From: JBQTKD01 sp052389435
GTDB lineage: Bacteria; Actinomycetota; Actinomycetes; Sporichthyales; Sporichthyaceae
Assembly: GCA_052389435.1 (NCBI GenBank)
Contig: JBQTIB010000060.1
Span: 1-64,000 of the forward strand
Reading direction: 5' to 3'
Length of the DNA: 64,000 nt
Positions 50,432 to 58,858 of this stretch are shown piece after piece (the stretch's first letter is position 1; each line of letters begins with the position of its first letter). Below the pieces are notes generated by a model. It saw only the letters and a program-made list of their open reading frames with translations. It searched no databases and was not told the DNA's origin. The position numbers were made by a program, and so were the translations under genes.

Positions 50432-51874
50432 GTGTTCGGCAGAGACGCGAAGGACCTTCGACGCAGGTCGGACCGAGTCCGGCTGCGTCGCGCGTTGATG
50501 TTGGCGGGAATGACCCTGGTCGTGCCGGGTTCGGCGCAGTTCACCTGCGGAAACCGGGCCGTCGGCCGCGCCGCGATGCGCATCGCGGGCCTGGTGCTGG
50601 CGACTCTGGTCGTCGGATGGTTCAGCCTGGGCCGCGACGGCATCGTCGCGCTCGGCCTGGACACGGACAAGCTGACCTACTTCGAGGCCGCCCTCGGCGT
50701 GCTGGCCCTGGGCTGGGTCGCCCTGTTCGTCGACGCCTGGCGCCTCGGTCGGCCGCCGTCCCTGCGCCCGCACCACCGGGTGGTCGCCACGACGGCGTCG
50801 CTGACCCTCATGGCCGGCGTGGCCACGCCCATGGCCTACGGCGCGTACCTGATCGACCTGCAGCGCGAGGTCGTCACCCAGTTGATCGTGCCCGGCCCGA
50901 CGGGGGAGCTGTATCGGGGCCGGCTCAACGTCGTGCTGCTCGGCGGCGACGGCGGCCTGAACCGGCGCGGCATCCGCACCGACTCGATCTCCCTGGCGAG
51001 CATCGACGTCTCCAGCGGCAAAACGGACATGTTCTCGCTGCCGCGCAACCTGCAGTACGCGCAGTTCCCGCCGGGAACCGTCATGGCCAAGCAGTTCCCG
51101 GGTGGATTCCCTGACTTCTTCTTCGGGATCTACACCTGGGCCCAGGAGAACCGGGCGCTGTTCCCCAAGAGCGTGCGCGACCCGGGAGCGCTCGCCGTGC
51201 AGCAGGCCGTCGCGCAGACCCTCGGCATCCCGGTGCACTACTACGCGCTGGTGAACCTGTCCGGGTTCCAGAAGGTGATCGACGCCCTCGGCGGGATCAC
51301 CATCCGGGTCGAGGAGCGGCTGCCGATCGGCGGCGGAGACAACCAGCTCACCGGGCAGAAGAACCCGATTCTCGGCTACATCGAACCGGGCCTGCAGAGG
51401 CTCAACGGCTACAAGGCGCTCTGGTACGCCCGGTCCCGCTCGGGTGCGGCCAACGGCGACTACGACCGGATGGGCCGCCAGCGGTGCGTGTTCGGCGCGC
51501 TGCTGGGCCAGGCCGATCCCCTCAACATCCTGTTCAACTACCAGAAGCTGGCCGGAGCCGTCGACAACGTCGTCGCGACCGACCTGACCTCCGGCGCCGT
51601 CGAGGACCTCATCAAGGTCGCGCCGAAGGCCAAGAAGGCCGGCGTCGCCAGCATCGCGTTCACCAACGCGCTCATCGACGCCGCGAACCCGGACCTGGCG
51701 TTCATCCGCGCGAAGGTCGCGTCCGCGATCGCGAAGTCCGAGGCCGCGGCGGCCGCGCCGAAGCCGACTGCGAGCGCCACCCCCGCGGCGAAGAAGAAGG
51801 CTTCGGCACCGAAGAAGAAGGCCCCCGCCCCCGGTCAGCCCGTCGAACTCGCGGACACCTGCCGCTACAAGTAG
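50432..51874 (+). CDS. LCP family glycopolymer ligase, paralogue 2
   Basis: A 480-residue paralogue of the flanking LCP proteins with the same four-helix N-terminal part (LMLAGMTLVVPGSAQFTCGN at the start). The LCP domain has LLGGDGGLNRRGIRTDSISL, MFSLPRNLQYAQFPPG and NGDYDRMGRQRCVFG. One substitution, GRQR for DRQR, marks it off from the others. The tail ends APGQPVELADTCRYK. GTG at 50432 is chosen for its GGAGG 7 nt upstream, and it gives the same N-terminal length as the paralogues; an ATG at 50387 is in frame. About 100 bp separate it from the GT2 gene. Confidence 0.9.
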   Translation: MFGRDAKDLRRRSDRVRLRRALMLAGMTLVVPGSAQFTCGNRAVGRAAMRIAGLVLATLVVGWFSLGRDGIVALGLDTDKLTYFEAALGVLALGWVALFVDAWRLGRPPSLRPHHRVVATTASLTLMAGVATPMAYGAYLIDLQREVVTQLIVPGPTGELYRGRLNVVLLGGDGGLNRRGIRTDSISLASIDVSSGKTDMFSLPRNLQYAQFPPGTVMAKQFPGGFPDFFFGIYTWAQENRALFPKSVRDPGALAVQQAVAQTLGIPVHYYALVNLSGFQKVIDALGGITIRVEERLPIGGGDNQLTGQKNPILGYIEPGLQRLNGYKALWYARSRSGAANGDYDRMGRQRCVFGALLGQADPLNILFNYQKLAGAVDNVVATDLTSGAVEDLIKVAPKAKKAGVASIAFTNALIDAANPDLAFIRAKVASAIAKSEAAAAAPKPTASATPAAKKKASAPKKKAPAPGQPVELADTCRYK

Positions 51875-51945
51875 GAGCTCACAGGGCAGGCCCTCCATTT
51901 CGGGGCTTTGCACACCCCTTGGAGTGCTCCGCCGGATTTCCTGCG

Positions 51946-51951
51946 GATACT
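51946..51951 (+). promoter_or_regulatory. -10 box of a leaderless third LCP transcript
   Basis: GATACT ends 6 nt before the ATG at 51958 with no ribosome site. The same GATACTGGTC string occurs before the first LCP gene. Confidence 0.5.
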
Positions 51952-51957
51952 GGTCGG

Positions 51958-53421
51958 ATGCTGGACACCGACCCGAAGGAGTGCAGCCGCGGCGCCGAAC
52001 GCGTTCGGCTGCGGCGCGCGCTCGCCCTGCTCGGGGCGACGCTCGTCCTGCCGGGTTCGGCCCAGTTGGTCTGCGGCAACAAGGCCGTCGGCCGTGCCGC
52101 GCTACGCGTCCTCGCGCTCGTGGTCGTCGTCGGCGTCGGTGGCCTGATCTACCTGGGCGGCGACGGTCTGGTCGCCGTCGGCCTCGATCCGTTCTGGCTC
52201 ACGTTCATCGAGGTCGCCATCGCCGTGCTGGCAGCGTGCTGGCTGGCGCTGTTCGTCGACGCCTGGCGGTTGGGCAGGCCCCCGAGCCTTCGGCGCCAGC
52301 ACCGGGCGCTTCCGGCCGCACTGTCGCTGGCGCTCATGGCGGGGGTCGCCGTTCCCCTCGGATACGGCGCGTACCTGGTGGACCTGCAGCGCAGGCTGAT
52401 CCAGGACGAGTTCGTCGCGGGCTCGACCGGGGAGCTCTACAAGGGCCGCCTCAACATCCTGCTGCTCGGCGGCGACGGCGGCCTGAACCGGCGCGGCATC
52501 CGGACCGACTCGATCTCGCTGGCCAGCATCGACATGGCCACCGGCAAGACCGTGATGTTCTCCCTGCCCCGCAACCTGCAGTACGCGCCGTTCCCGCCCG
52601 GCACGCTGATGGCCAAGCGGTTCCCGAACGGGTTCCCGGAGTTCTTCTTCGGCATCTACACCTGGGCGCAGGAGAACCGGCAGCTCTTCGGGAAGATCAA
52701 CGACCCGGGGGCCCTCGCCGTGGAGCAGGCCGTCGCGCAGACGCTCGGCATCCCCGTCCACTACTACGCGCTGGTCAACCTGTCCGGCTTCCAGAAGGTG
52801 ATCGACGCCCTCGGCGGCATCACCCTCAACGTCGACCGGCGGCTGCCGATCGGCGGCGGCGAGAACCAGGTCACCGGGAAACAGAATCCGATCCTGGGCT
52901 ACATCGAACCGGGCCTGCAGAAGCTCAACGGCTACCGCGCGCTCTGGTACGCCCGCTCGCGGGCCGGCAACGCCAACGGCGACTACGACCGGATGGACCG
53001 CCAGCGGTGCGTGCTCGGCGGCATCCTGCGCGAGGCCGACCCGCTCAACGTGCTGCTGAACTACCGCAGGCTCGTGAAGTCCTTCCCCGGCGTCATCGCC
53101 ACCGACCTCACCCAGGGCGCGCTGAAGGACCTCGTCGCCGTCGCACCGAAGGCCAAGGGCGGCGCCAGCATGGCGAGCGTCACCTTCAACAACCGGGTCA
53201 TCGACCCGGCCCTGCCGAACGTTCAGCTCATCCGGGACAGGGTGCAGGCGGCGATCGCCAAGTCCGAGGCGATCCAGGCCCCGACTCCGAAGCCGACGGC
53301 TACGGCGAAGGCGACGAAGAAGCCGACGACGAAGAAGCCGAAGCCGACTGCGTCGCCCAAGCCCAAGGCGGCGGCACCGGGGGAGTCCGTCGAGTTGAAG
53401 GACACCTGCCAGTACTCCTGA
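51958..53421 (+). CDS. LCP family glycopolymer ligase, paralogue 3
   Basis: A 487-residue paralogue. The helices are LALLGATLVLPGSAQLVCGN, LRVLALVVVVGVGGLIYLG, VAIAVLAACWLALFVDAWRL and LSLALMAGVAVPLGYGAYLV. The LCP domain shows LLGGDGGLNRRGIRTDSISL, MFSLPRNLQYAPFPPG and NGDYDRMDRQRCVLG. The tail is Lys/Pro/Thr-rich and ends APGESVELKDTCQYS. It is closest in pattern to paralogue 2, suggesting successive duplications. Transcription is probably independent and leaderless. It is convergent with the nucleotidyltransferase gene. Confidence 0.9.
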   Translation: MLDTDPKECSRGAERVRLRRALALLGATLVLPGSAQLVCGNKAVGRAALRVLALVVVVGVGGLIYLGGDGLVAVGLDPFWLTFIEVAIAVLAACWLALFVDAWRLGRPPSLRRQHRALPAALSLALMAGVAVPLGYGAYLVDLQRRLIQDEFVAGSTGELYKGRLNILLLGGDGGLNRRGIRTDSISLASIDMATGKTVMFSLPRNLQYAPFPPGTLMAKRFPNGFPEFFFGIYTWAQENRQLFGKINDPGALAVEQAVAQTLGIPVHYYALVNLSGFQKVIDALGGITLNVDRRLPIGGGENQVTGKQNPILGYIEPGLQKLNGYRALWYARSRAGNANGDYDRMDRQRCVLGGILREADPLNVLLNYRRLVKSFPGVIATDLTQGALKDLVAVAPKAKGGASMASVTFNNRVIDPALPNVQLIRDRVQAAIAKSEAIQAPTPKPTATAKATKKPTTKKPKPTASPKPKAAAPGESVELKDTCQYS

Positions 53422-53471
53422 ACGGCGGGCTCCGTCCGCGAACGCTCGCCGCGCACGCAACTCCGGCTGCC

Positions 53472-53489
53472 ACCGGCGGCGCCGCCGGT
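53472..53489. terminator. Palindromic stem between convergent genes
   Basis: ACCGGCGGC-GCCGCCGGT is a perfect 18-bp palindrome in the 178-bp gap after the third LCP gene. It could fold as a short hairpin to end transcripts from both sides. High GC makes chance palindromes more likely, so confidence is modest. Confidence 0.35.
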
Positions 53490-53599
53490 CGCTCGGCGGC
53501 CGGGCGCCGCGTGGTCCGCCGAGGCGTCGCAGACCCGCGGGGCGCCGCGGTGTGCCGGCGGTCGGACGACGGCTTCCGCCCTTGCGCCGAGGCCGCGCC

Positions 53600-54316
53600 C
53601 TAGTCCCGGCCGGTGACCTCGTTGGCGCGATCGAGGTCCGCCTCGAAGTCGACCTCGACGGCGTAGAACTGCGAGATGTCGACCGGGCGGACCCGCAGCC
53701 CAGCCTCGATCGCGGTCTCGAGGCCGCGTTCGAAGTAGTCCTGGTCTGCGCAGGACTCGAGGTGCTTGCGGAACAGGTCGCGGTCCTGCGCCGCGACGAA
53801 GTTGATGCCGATCGCCTCGCCGAGGCCGCCGCGCACGGTCTTGGAGAGCTCGCGGATCATCCCGGCGTCGTCGACGGTGTACTTGATCTCCTCCTCGGCG
53901 ACGCTCGCGGTGTTCACGCACACGAACGACTCGCCCGCGGCGATGTACGGCACGAGGGAGCGCAGCAGCGCCGGGTCGAACACGACGTCGCCGTTGAACC
54001 AGAGCACTCCGCCCGGTGCCGCGAGGGTGACCGCGCGCAGCAGGCTCTTGGAGGTGTTCGTCTGGTCGAAGCGCTCGTTGTAGCAGTACAGGACGTCCGG
54101 GTGCGCCTCGATGATCAGGTCCATCTTGAACCCGACGACGACCAGGATCGAGGCGTCGGCGCCGAAGGTCTCCCGGATGCTCGAGACCTGCCGGCCCATG
54201 ATCGTGCGGCCGCTGGCCAGCGGCGTCAGCGGCTTCGGGAACGGCTTGCCGAGGCGCGAGCCGAACCCGGCGGCGAGGACGACGGCCTGGACGGGCGCGC
54301 TGGTTGCACTGGACAC
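53600..54316 (-). CDS. Nucleotidyltransferase (CTP:phosphate-sugar/polyol type)
   Basis: A 238-residue NTP transferase. The N-terminal motif AVVLAAGFGSRLGKPFPKPL is the GxGxR...K signature of sugar-phosphate and phosphocholine cytidylyl/uridylyltransferases. VLWFNGDVVFDPAL holds the metal-binding Asp, and VDISQFYAVEVDFEADLDRA the second metal-site region. It resembles the LicC/inositol-1-phosphate cytidylyltransferase group. It is divergent from a CDP-alcohol phosphotransferase gene, which would use its CDP-activated product. The GTG start lacks a good ribosome site. Confidence 0.85.
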   Translation of the reverse strand: MSSATSAPVQAVVLAAGFGSRLGKPFPKPLTPLASGRTIMGRQVSSIRETFGADASILVVVGFKMDLIIEAHPDVLYCYNERFDQTNTSKSLLRAVTLAAPGGVLWFNGDVVFDPALLRSLVPYIAAGESFVCVNTASVAEEEIKYTVDDAGMIRELSKTVRGGLGEAIGINFVAAQDRDLFRKHLESCADQDYFERGLETAIEAGLRVRPVDISQFYAVEVDFEADLDRANEVTGRD

Positions 54317-54707
54317 CCGAAGATCGTAAAGCGCGCGGCGACGTCGACGCGGCCGATTGCGCCGACGGACGGCGAGGGTGGGTCTCCCAGTGCAGACCGC
54401 CGGTCGGTTCGACGGGGTGAATCGGCGGCTGGACGCGCACGACCGCGGGTTCGCCGAGATGCGGGCGGGTTTCGACGCCCCGGCGGCCGGCATGCAGCAC
54501 CTCGCCGAGATGCCGACCATCCTCCTGGAGCGCCCGAGGGAGCAACCGCCGCAGCCGTGCAGGACGCCCCGGCGGTTGTCGTCGGCCGAGCGTCGTCGTG
54601 CGCCGATGCTCCGTCGTCGACCAACCGCGCACTCCAGCGGCCCGACACAGGTGGTTGGTATCTCTGCGGAGTCGGGCCGCTTCCGTGCGCATTGGTATAA
54701 ACGCAGG
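54317..54707. other. Divergent intergenic region with a coiled-coil gene remnant
   Basis: About 390 bp between the nucleotidyltransferase and CDP-alcohol phosphotransferase starts. Positions about 54405-54545 translate on the plus strand to a pattern of short coiled-coil hypothetical proteins (RFDGVNRRLDAHDRGFAEMR, then AGFDAPAAGMQHL). It has no proper start and merges in frame with the next gene. I read it as a decayed gene fragment; the rest is promoter region. Confidence 0.4.
54696..54701 (+). promoter_or_regulatory. -10 box of a leaderless CDP-alcohol phosphotransferase transcript
   Basis: TATAAA ends 6 nt before the ATG at 54708. There is no ribosome site. This is the strongest -10 match among the leaderless promoters in the window. 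Confidence 0.6.
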
Positions 54708-55517
54708 ATGCCTGCCGCGCCCCGCCCTTCCCTGGCCGAACTGCGGGCGGTGGCACAGCCCCCCGCGGTCCTGTCGCGGCACAACGCCGAGCACTGGGCC
54801 GGCATCGCCTACGGGCGCAAGATCTCGATCCACATCACGCGCGCGCTGGTCAACACGCGGATCACCCCGGACGCCATCACCTGGGGGATGATCCTCGCCG
54901 GGGCGGGCGCGGCGATCGCCCTGTCGTTCCCGGGATGGTGGACCGCGGTCCTCGCGATGCTGCTGATCCAACTGCAGCTGATCCTGGACTGCTCCGACGG
55001 CGAACTGGCCCGTTGGCGCAACAAGACCGGCGCGAGCGGGGTGTACCTGGACCGCATCGGGCACTACGTCACCGAGGCCGGGCTCACCGCGGCGCTCGGC
55101 ATCCGGGCCGGCGGCGGCTGGGACTCCCTCGACGGCTGGGCGACGATCGGTTTCGCCACCGCGACGGTGACGCTGCTGGTCAAGGCCGAGACCGACCTCG
55201 TCCACACCGCGCGTGCGCTGGCGAAGCTGCCGCCCACCGCCAACGGCGAGCAGACCATCCGCACCAGGGGCCTGCGCGGCGCCCGCGCGATCTTCGGCTT
55301 CTTCCCGATCCACCGCGCGCTGCTGGCGCTGGAGTTCTCGGTCGTCTGCATGCTCGTCGCGATCGGCGACGCGCTCGCCGACAGCGACAACGGCATCAAG
55401 GTGCTCTGCGCCGCGATGCTGCCCATCGCGATGTTCGTCGCCGGCGGTCACCTGCTCGCGATCCTGCTGTCGAACCGGCTGCGCCCCCCGGCGGAGCAGC
55501 CGGTGCAGCAGCCGTGA
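54708..55517 (+). CDS. CDP-alcohol phosphatidyltransferase-family protein
   Basis: A 269-residue membrane enzyme with about six helices. It would transfer a phospho-alcohol from a CDP-linked donor to another alcohol. The CDP-OH-P motif reads DGELARWRNKTGASGVYLDR then IGH. In the family motif DGxxARx8Gx3Dx3D the last Asp, the proposed base, is replaced by His. The start codon lies 6 nt after a TATAAA box, giving a leaderless mRNA. The glycosyltransferase gene follows with a GTGA overlap. It probably uses the CDP-activated polyol made by the divergent nucleotidyltransferase. Confidence 0.88.
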   Translation: MPAAPRPSLAELRAVAQPPAVLSRHNAEHWAGIAYGRKISIHITRALVNTRITPDAITWGMILAGAGAAIALSFPGWWTAVLAMLLIQLQLILDCSDGELARWRNKTGASGVYLDRIGHYVTEAGLTAALGIRAGGGWDSLDGWATIGFATATVTLLVKAETDLVHTARALAKLPPTANGEQTIRTRGLRGARAIFGFFPIHRALLALEFSVVCMLVAIGDALADSDNGIKVLCAAMLPIAMFVAGGHLLAILLSNRLRPPAEQPVQQP

Positions 55518-56668
55518 GCCCGGCCCGCCGCCCGAGCGCCTCGAGCCACGACGAGCGTTCCGAGCGCCGCATGCGCATCGCGCTGCTCGCGCCCGCGAAC
55601 AACGTCCACACGCACAAGTGGCTCGACTTCTACGACCGGCGCGGGATCGACGTCTACGCGATCAGCCTCGAGCCGCACCGCGACCTCGAGGGCCACCGCT
55701 GGCCCCGGGTGAAGACCGCGTACCTGCCGATGGCCTTCGGTCACAAGGCCGCCTACCTGCTGACCGTCCGCCGGCTCAAGGCGCTCCTCGCCCAGGCCGA
55801 CCCGGACCTCGTCCACGCCCACTACGTCTCCAGCTACGGCCTGCTCGGCGCGATGGCCGACCGCCACCCGTACGTGGTCTCGGTCTGGGGCAGCGACATC
55901 TACGACTTCCCGCAGGCCGGGGCGATGCAGCGACGGATGGTCGAGTTCGCGCTCGGCCGGGCCGACGCCATCTGCTCGACCAGCCAGGTCATGCGCCAGG
56001 AGACCGGCAAGTACAGCGACAAGCCCGTCGCGGTCACGCCGTTCGGCGTCGACACGGACCGCTTCGTGCCGAACCCGCGCCCGGCCGACGACCGGGTCGC
56101 GTTCGGCATCGTCAAGACGATGGACGACAAGTACGGCATCGACGTCCTGCTGCACGGCTTCCGCCGCTACCTCGACACCGCCCCGGCCGAACTCGCCGAG
56201 CGCAGCGACCTCGTCATCGTCGGCGGCGGCCCGAAGCTCGACGCCTACCGGGAACTCGCGGCGTCGCTGAAGCTCGGCGACGCCGTGCGCTTCACCGGCA
56301 AGATCCCGCACGCCGACGTGCCCGGCACGCTCGCGGCCCTGGACGTGTTCGTCGTCCCCTCGGTGCTGGACAGCGAAAGCTTCGGGGTGGCCGCGGTCGA
56401 GGCGCAGGCCTGCGGGCTGCCCGTCGTCGTCTCCGACTGCGGCGGGCTGCCGGAGGTCGTCCTCGACGGCCGCACCGGCTTCGTCGTGCCCCGCCGAGAC
56501 CCCGACGCCCTCGCCGCTCGGCTCCGCGACCTCGCGGTGGACCCGGCGCTGCGCGCCCGCCTCGGCGTCGCGGCGCGCGAGCACGCGGTGGCGGCCTACA
56601 CGTGGGAGAGCAACGCCGGTCTCATGCTCGACGTCTATGCCGGTCTCGACGTAGCCACCGCACGCTGA
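55514..56668 (+). CDS. Glycosyltransferase family 4
   Basis: A 384-residue retaining GT-B glycosyltransferase. The N-terminal domain begins MRIALLAPANNVHTHKWLDF and has DLVHAHYVSSYGLLGAMA. The donor-binding C-terminal domain shows LVIVGGGPKLDAYRELAASL, VFVVPSVLDSESFGVAAVEA and QACGLPVVVSDCGGLPEVVL, with the E-x7-E type motif. The GTG overlaps the previous stop (GTGA); the ATG at 55571 would remove 19 disordered residues and is a fair alternative. It likely adds a sugar to the lipid-linked polymer. Confidence 0.92.
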   Translation: MSPARRPSASSHDERSERRMRIALLAPANNVHTHKWLDFYDRRGIDVYAISLEPHRDLEGHRWPRVKTAYLPMAFGHKAAYLLTVRRLKALLAQADPDLVHAHYVSSYGLLGAMADRHPYVVSVWGSDIYDFPQAGAMQRRMVEFALGRADAICSTSQVMRQETGKYSDKPVAVTPFGVDTDRFVPNPRPADDRVAFGIVKTMDDKYGIDVLLHGFRRYLDTAPAELAERSDLVIVGGGPKLDAYRELAASLKLGDAVRFTGKIPHADVPGTLAALDVFVVPSVLDSESFGVAAVEAQACGLPVVVSDCGGLPEVVLDGRTGFVVPRRDPDALAARLRDLAVDPALRARLGVAAREHAVAAYTWESNAGLMLDVYAGLDVATAR

Positions 56669-56687
56669 GGAACGTGCTCGACCTCGG

Positions 56688-56747
56688 CCGACAGCGCACT
56701 GGAACACGGCCGGTGGGCCGCGGAACGCGGCTCTACTGCGCTGTCGG
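56688..56747 (+). terminator. Multi-hairpin after the GT4 gene
   Basis: CCGACAGCGCA (56688-56698) pairs exactly with TGCGCTGTCGG (56737-56747), enclosing a small inner hairpin CCGCG-GAA-CGCGG. It starts 20 nt after the GT4 stop and ends well before the ABC permease start, so it likely ends the first transcript. Confidence 0.55.
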
Positions 56748-56941
56748 GTGAGAACCGCACCGTTGCGTGCGTGACGGGCGTCAGCGCAACGACGGCCGTT
56801 CGGTGGTGTTCATCAGCACTATCGGCTCCGTTGCACCGCGTGTGCGCCTCGTTGCGATCTTCGCCGCCCTACGCTTGGCGGTGCGTGCCGCCGGATCCGT
56901 CGGCGCGGGCGTCGTCGTGGTCGGCCGAAGGGGGCGCACAG

Positions 56942-57742
56942 GTGGGGCGGTTGCGCACGCTCGTCGCGCGGCGCCGCATTCTGGCCCTGCTGATCACCCG
57001 CGACCTGAAGGTCAAGTACTCCGACTCCACTCTCGGGTACCTCTGGACCGTGCTCGAGCCCCTGCTCATGGCCACGGTCTACTGGTTCGTCTTCACGCGG
57101 GTCTTCCCGCGCGGAGACATCGCCCAGGACCCGTACGTCATTTTCCTGCTCACCGCGCTGCTGCCGTGGATGTGGGCCTCGGCCGTCATCAACGCGGCGC
57201 CGCGGTCCATCGCCGGCGAAGCGCGCCTCGTGCGATCGGTCGACGTCCCCCGCGAGATCTGGGTGCTGCGCACCGTCGGATCGAAGTTCTTCGAGTTCCT
57301 CTTCGCGATCCCGGTGGTCGTGCTCTTCATGGCGATCCTGCAGCACGGCGCGAACTGGTACGTCCTGCTCGTCCCGGTCGCGATGGGCCTGCAGTGGGTC
57401 ACGATGGTCGGGATCGCGCTGATCCTCGCGCCGGTGACGGTGATGATGACCGACGTCGAGCGGCTGATCCGGATCATCGTGCGGATGGGCTTCTACCTGT
57501 GCCCGGTGCTCTACAGCGCGAATTCGGTGCTGGAGAACGAGAAGGTCCCGGAGATCGTGAAGGTCTTCTACGAACTGAACCCGCTCACCTCGATCCTGAG
57601 CATGTACCGGGGCGCGGTCTTCCACGACGAGATGCCGACCTTCGCCACCGCCGCCCAGGGCACGGTCGTCGCGTTCCTGCTCCTCGGCATCGGCATCTGG
57701 ACCTTCCGCAAGCTCGAGCCGGCCGTGCTGAAGGAGATCTGA
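56942..57742 (+). CDS. ABC-2 polysaccharide export permease
   Basis: A 266-residue membrane protein of the TagG/RfbA type with six hydrophobic segments. The coupling region is ITRDLKVKYSDSTLGYLWTV and the C-terminal segment is ELNPLTSILSMYRGAVFH. With the next gene it forms an exporter that flips undecaprenyl-linked polymers. AAGGGGG at 56928-56934 lies 7 nt before the GTG. The in-frame region upstream to 56771 is not coding. The ATPase gene follows after 3 nt. Confidence 0.92.
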   Translation: MGRLRTLVARRRILALLITRDLKVKYSDSTLGYLWTVLEPLLMATVYWFVFTRVFPRGDIAQDPYVIFLLTALLPWMWASAVINAAPRSIAGEARLVRSVDVPREIWVLRTVGSKFFEFLFAIPVVVLFMAILQHGANWYVLLVPVAMGLQWVTMVGIALILAPVTVMMTDVERLIRIIVRMGFYLCPVLYSANSVLENEKVPEIVKVFYELNPLTSILSMYRGAVFHDEMPTFATAAQGTVVAFLLLGIGIWTFRKLEPAVLKEI

Positions 57743-57745
57743 GGC

Positions 57746-58858
57746 ATGCCGCGGAAGGCCGACGGGCCGGTGATCGTCGCCGAAAATCTCGGGATCAAGT
57801 TCTACGAGAATCGGCGGCGCAAGATGCGCCTGCGCGAAACGCTCACCAAGGGTCGGTCCGCCGCTCCCGCCAAGAAGGAGTTCTGGGCCCTGCGCGAGGT
57901 GTCCTTCTCGATCGAGCGCGGCGAGGCCGTCGGCGTCGTCGGCGGCAACGGCCACGGCAAGAGCACGCTGCTGCGCCTGATCGCGGGCGTCATGATTCCC
58001 GACGAGGGGTCGGTCCTGCTCCGCGGCAAGGTCGCGCCGATGATCGAGGTCACCGGTGGCTTCGTCGGCGACCTGACCGTGCGGGACAACATCTGGCTGG
58101 CGGCGGGTCTGAAGGGCCTGTCCAAGAAGCAGATCTCCGAACGGTTCGAGGAGATCGTCGAGTGGGCCGAGATCGGCCACCGCCTCGACACCCCGTTCCG
58201 TCACCTGTCCTCGGGCATGAAGGCCAAGGTCGGCTTCTCGGTCATCACCACCGTCGACCGGCCCGTCGTGCTCGTCGACGAAGTCCTCGCCGTCGGGGAC
58301 CGGGCCTTCCGGCAGAAGTGCTTCGTGCGCATGCAGCAGATGCTCGGCCAGGGCAAGACGGTCCTGCTGGTCTCGCACAACGCCGCCCAGGTCGAGCGGT
58401 TCTGCACCCGCGGGCTCTACCTGCGCGAGGGGCGCCTGATCAACGACGGTCCGGTCGCGGAGATCCTGACCCAGTACGGCAAGGACGCGATGGACAAGGG
58501 CGAGGACGACCGCTCCGCGCTGCGGGCGCGCAGCCGGGCGGCGCGCCTGATGCGAGAGGCCGAGGACGCCGAGGACGCCGAGGGTCTCGAGGACCTCGAG
58601 CCCTTCGAGCCGACCCCTGCGCCGAAGAAGGCGGCACCGGCCAAGAAGGCCGCGCCCGCCAGGAAGGCCGCGCCCGCCAAGAAGGTCGCACCCGCCGAGA
58701 ACGCGGCGCCGGCCGAGAAGGCGACCCCGGTGGCACAGGGCCCCGGCGAGGACGTCGGACCTCGCCCGGCCGGCCGGCACGCCGGCCCGCCGGCCGAGCA
58801 ACTGTCGCTGGACACCGCATCCGAGCCCGAGGCCGGCGCCCGGTGGGACGACGGATGA
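57746..58858 (+). CDS. ABC polysaccharide export ATPase with Lys/Ala/Pro-rich tail
   Basis: A 370-residue ATPase of the TagH/RfbB type. Walker A is GVVGGNGHGKSTLLRL, the signature is RHLSSGMKAKVGFS and Walker B is VVLVDEVLAVGDRAF, followed by the switch His in LLVSHNAA. The first 240 residues are the normal domain. Then about 110 residues contain repeated PAKKAAPA-type motifs and an acidic end, an unusual extension that might bind polymer, membrane or a partner. AAGGAG lies 9 nt before the ATG. The stop overlaps the next start (ATGA). Confidence 0.93.
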   Translation: MPRKADGPVIVAENLGIKFYENRRRKMRLRETLTKGRSAAPAKKEFWALREVSFSIERGEAVGVVGGNGHGKSTLLRLIAGVMIPDEGSVLLRGKVAPMIEVTGGFVGDLTVRDNIWLAAGLKGLSKKQISERFEEIVEWAEIGHRLDTPFRHLSSGMKAKVGFSVITTVDRPVVLVDEVLAVGDRAFRQKCFVRMQQMLGQGKTVLLVSHNAAQVERFCTRGLYLREGRLINDGPVAEILTQYGKDAMDKGEDDRSALRARSRAARLMREAEDAEDAEGLEDLEPFEPTPAPKKAAPAKKAAPARKAAPAKKVAPAENAAPAEKATPVAQGPGEDVGPRPAGRHAGPPAEQLSLDTASEPEAGARWDDG

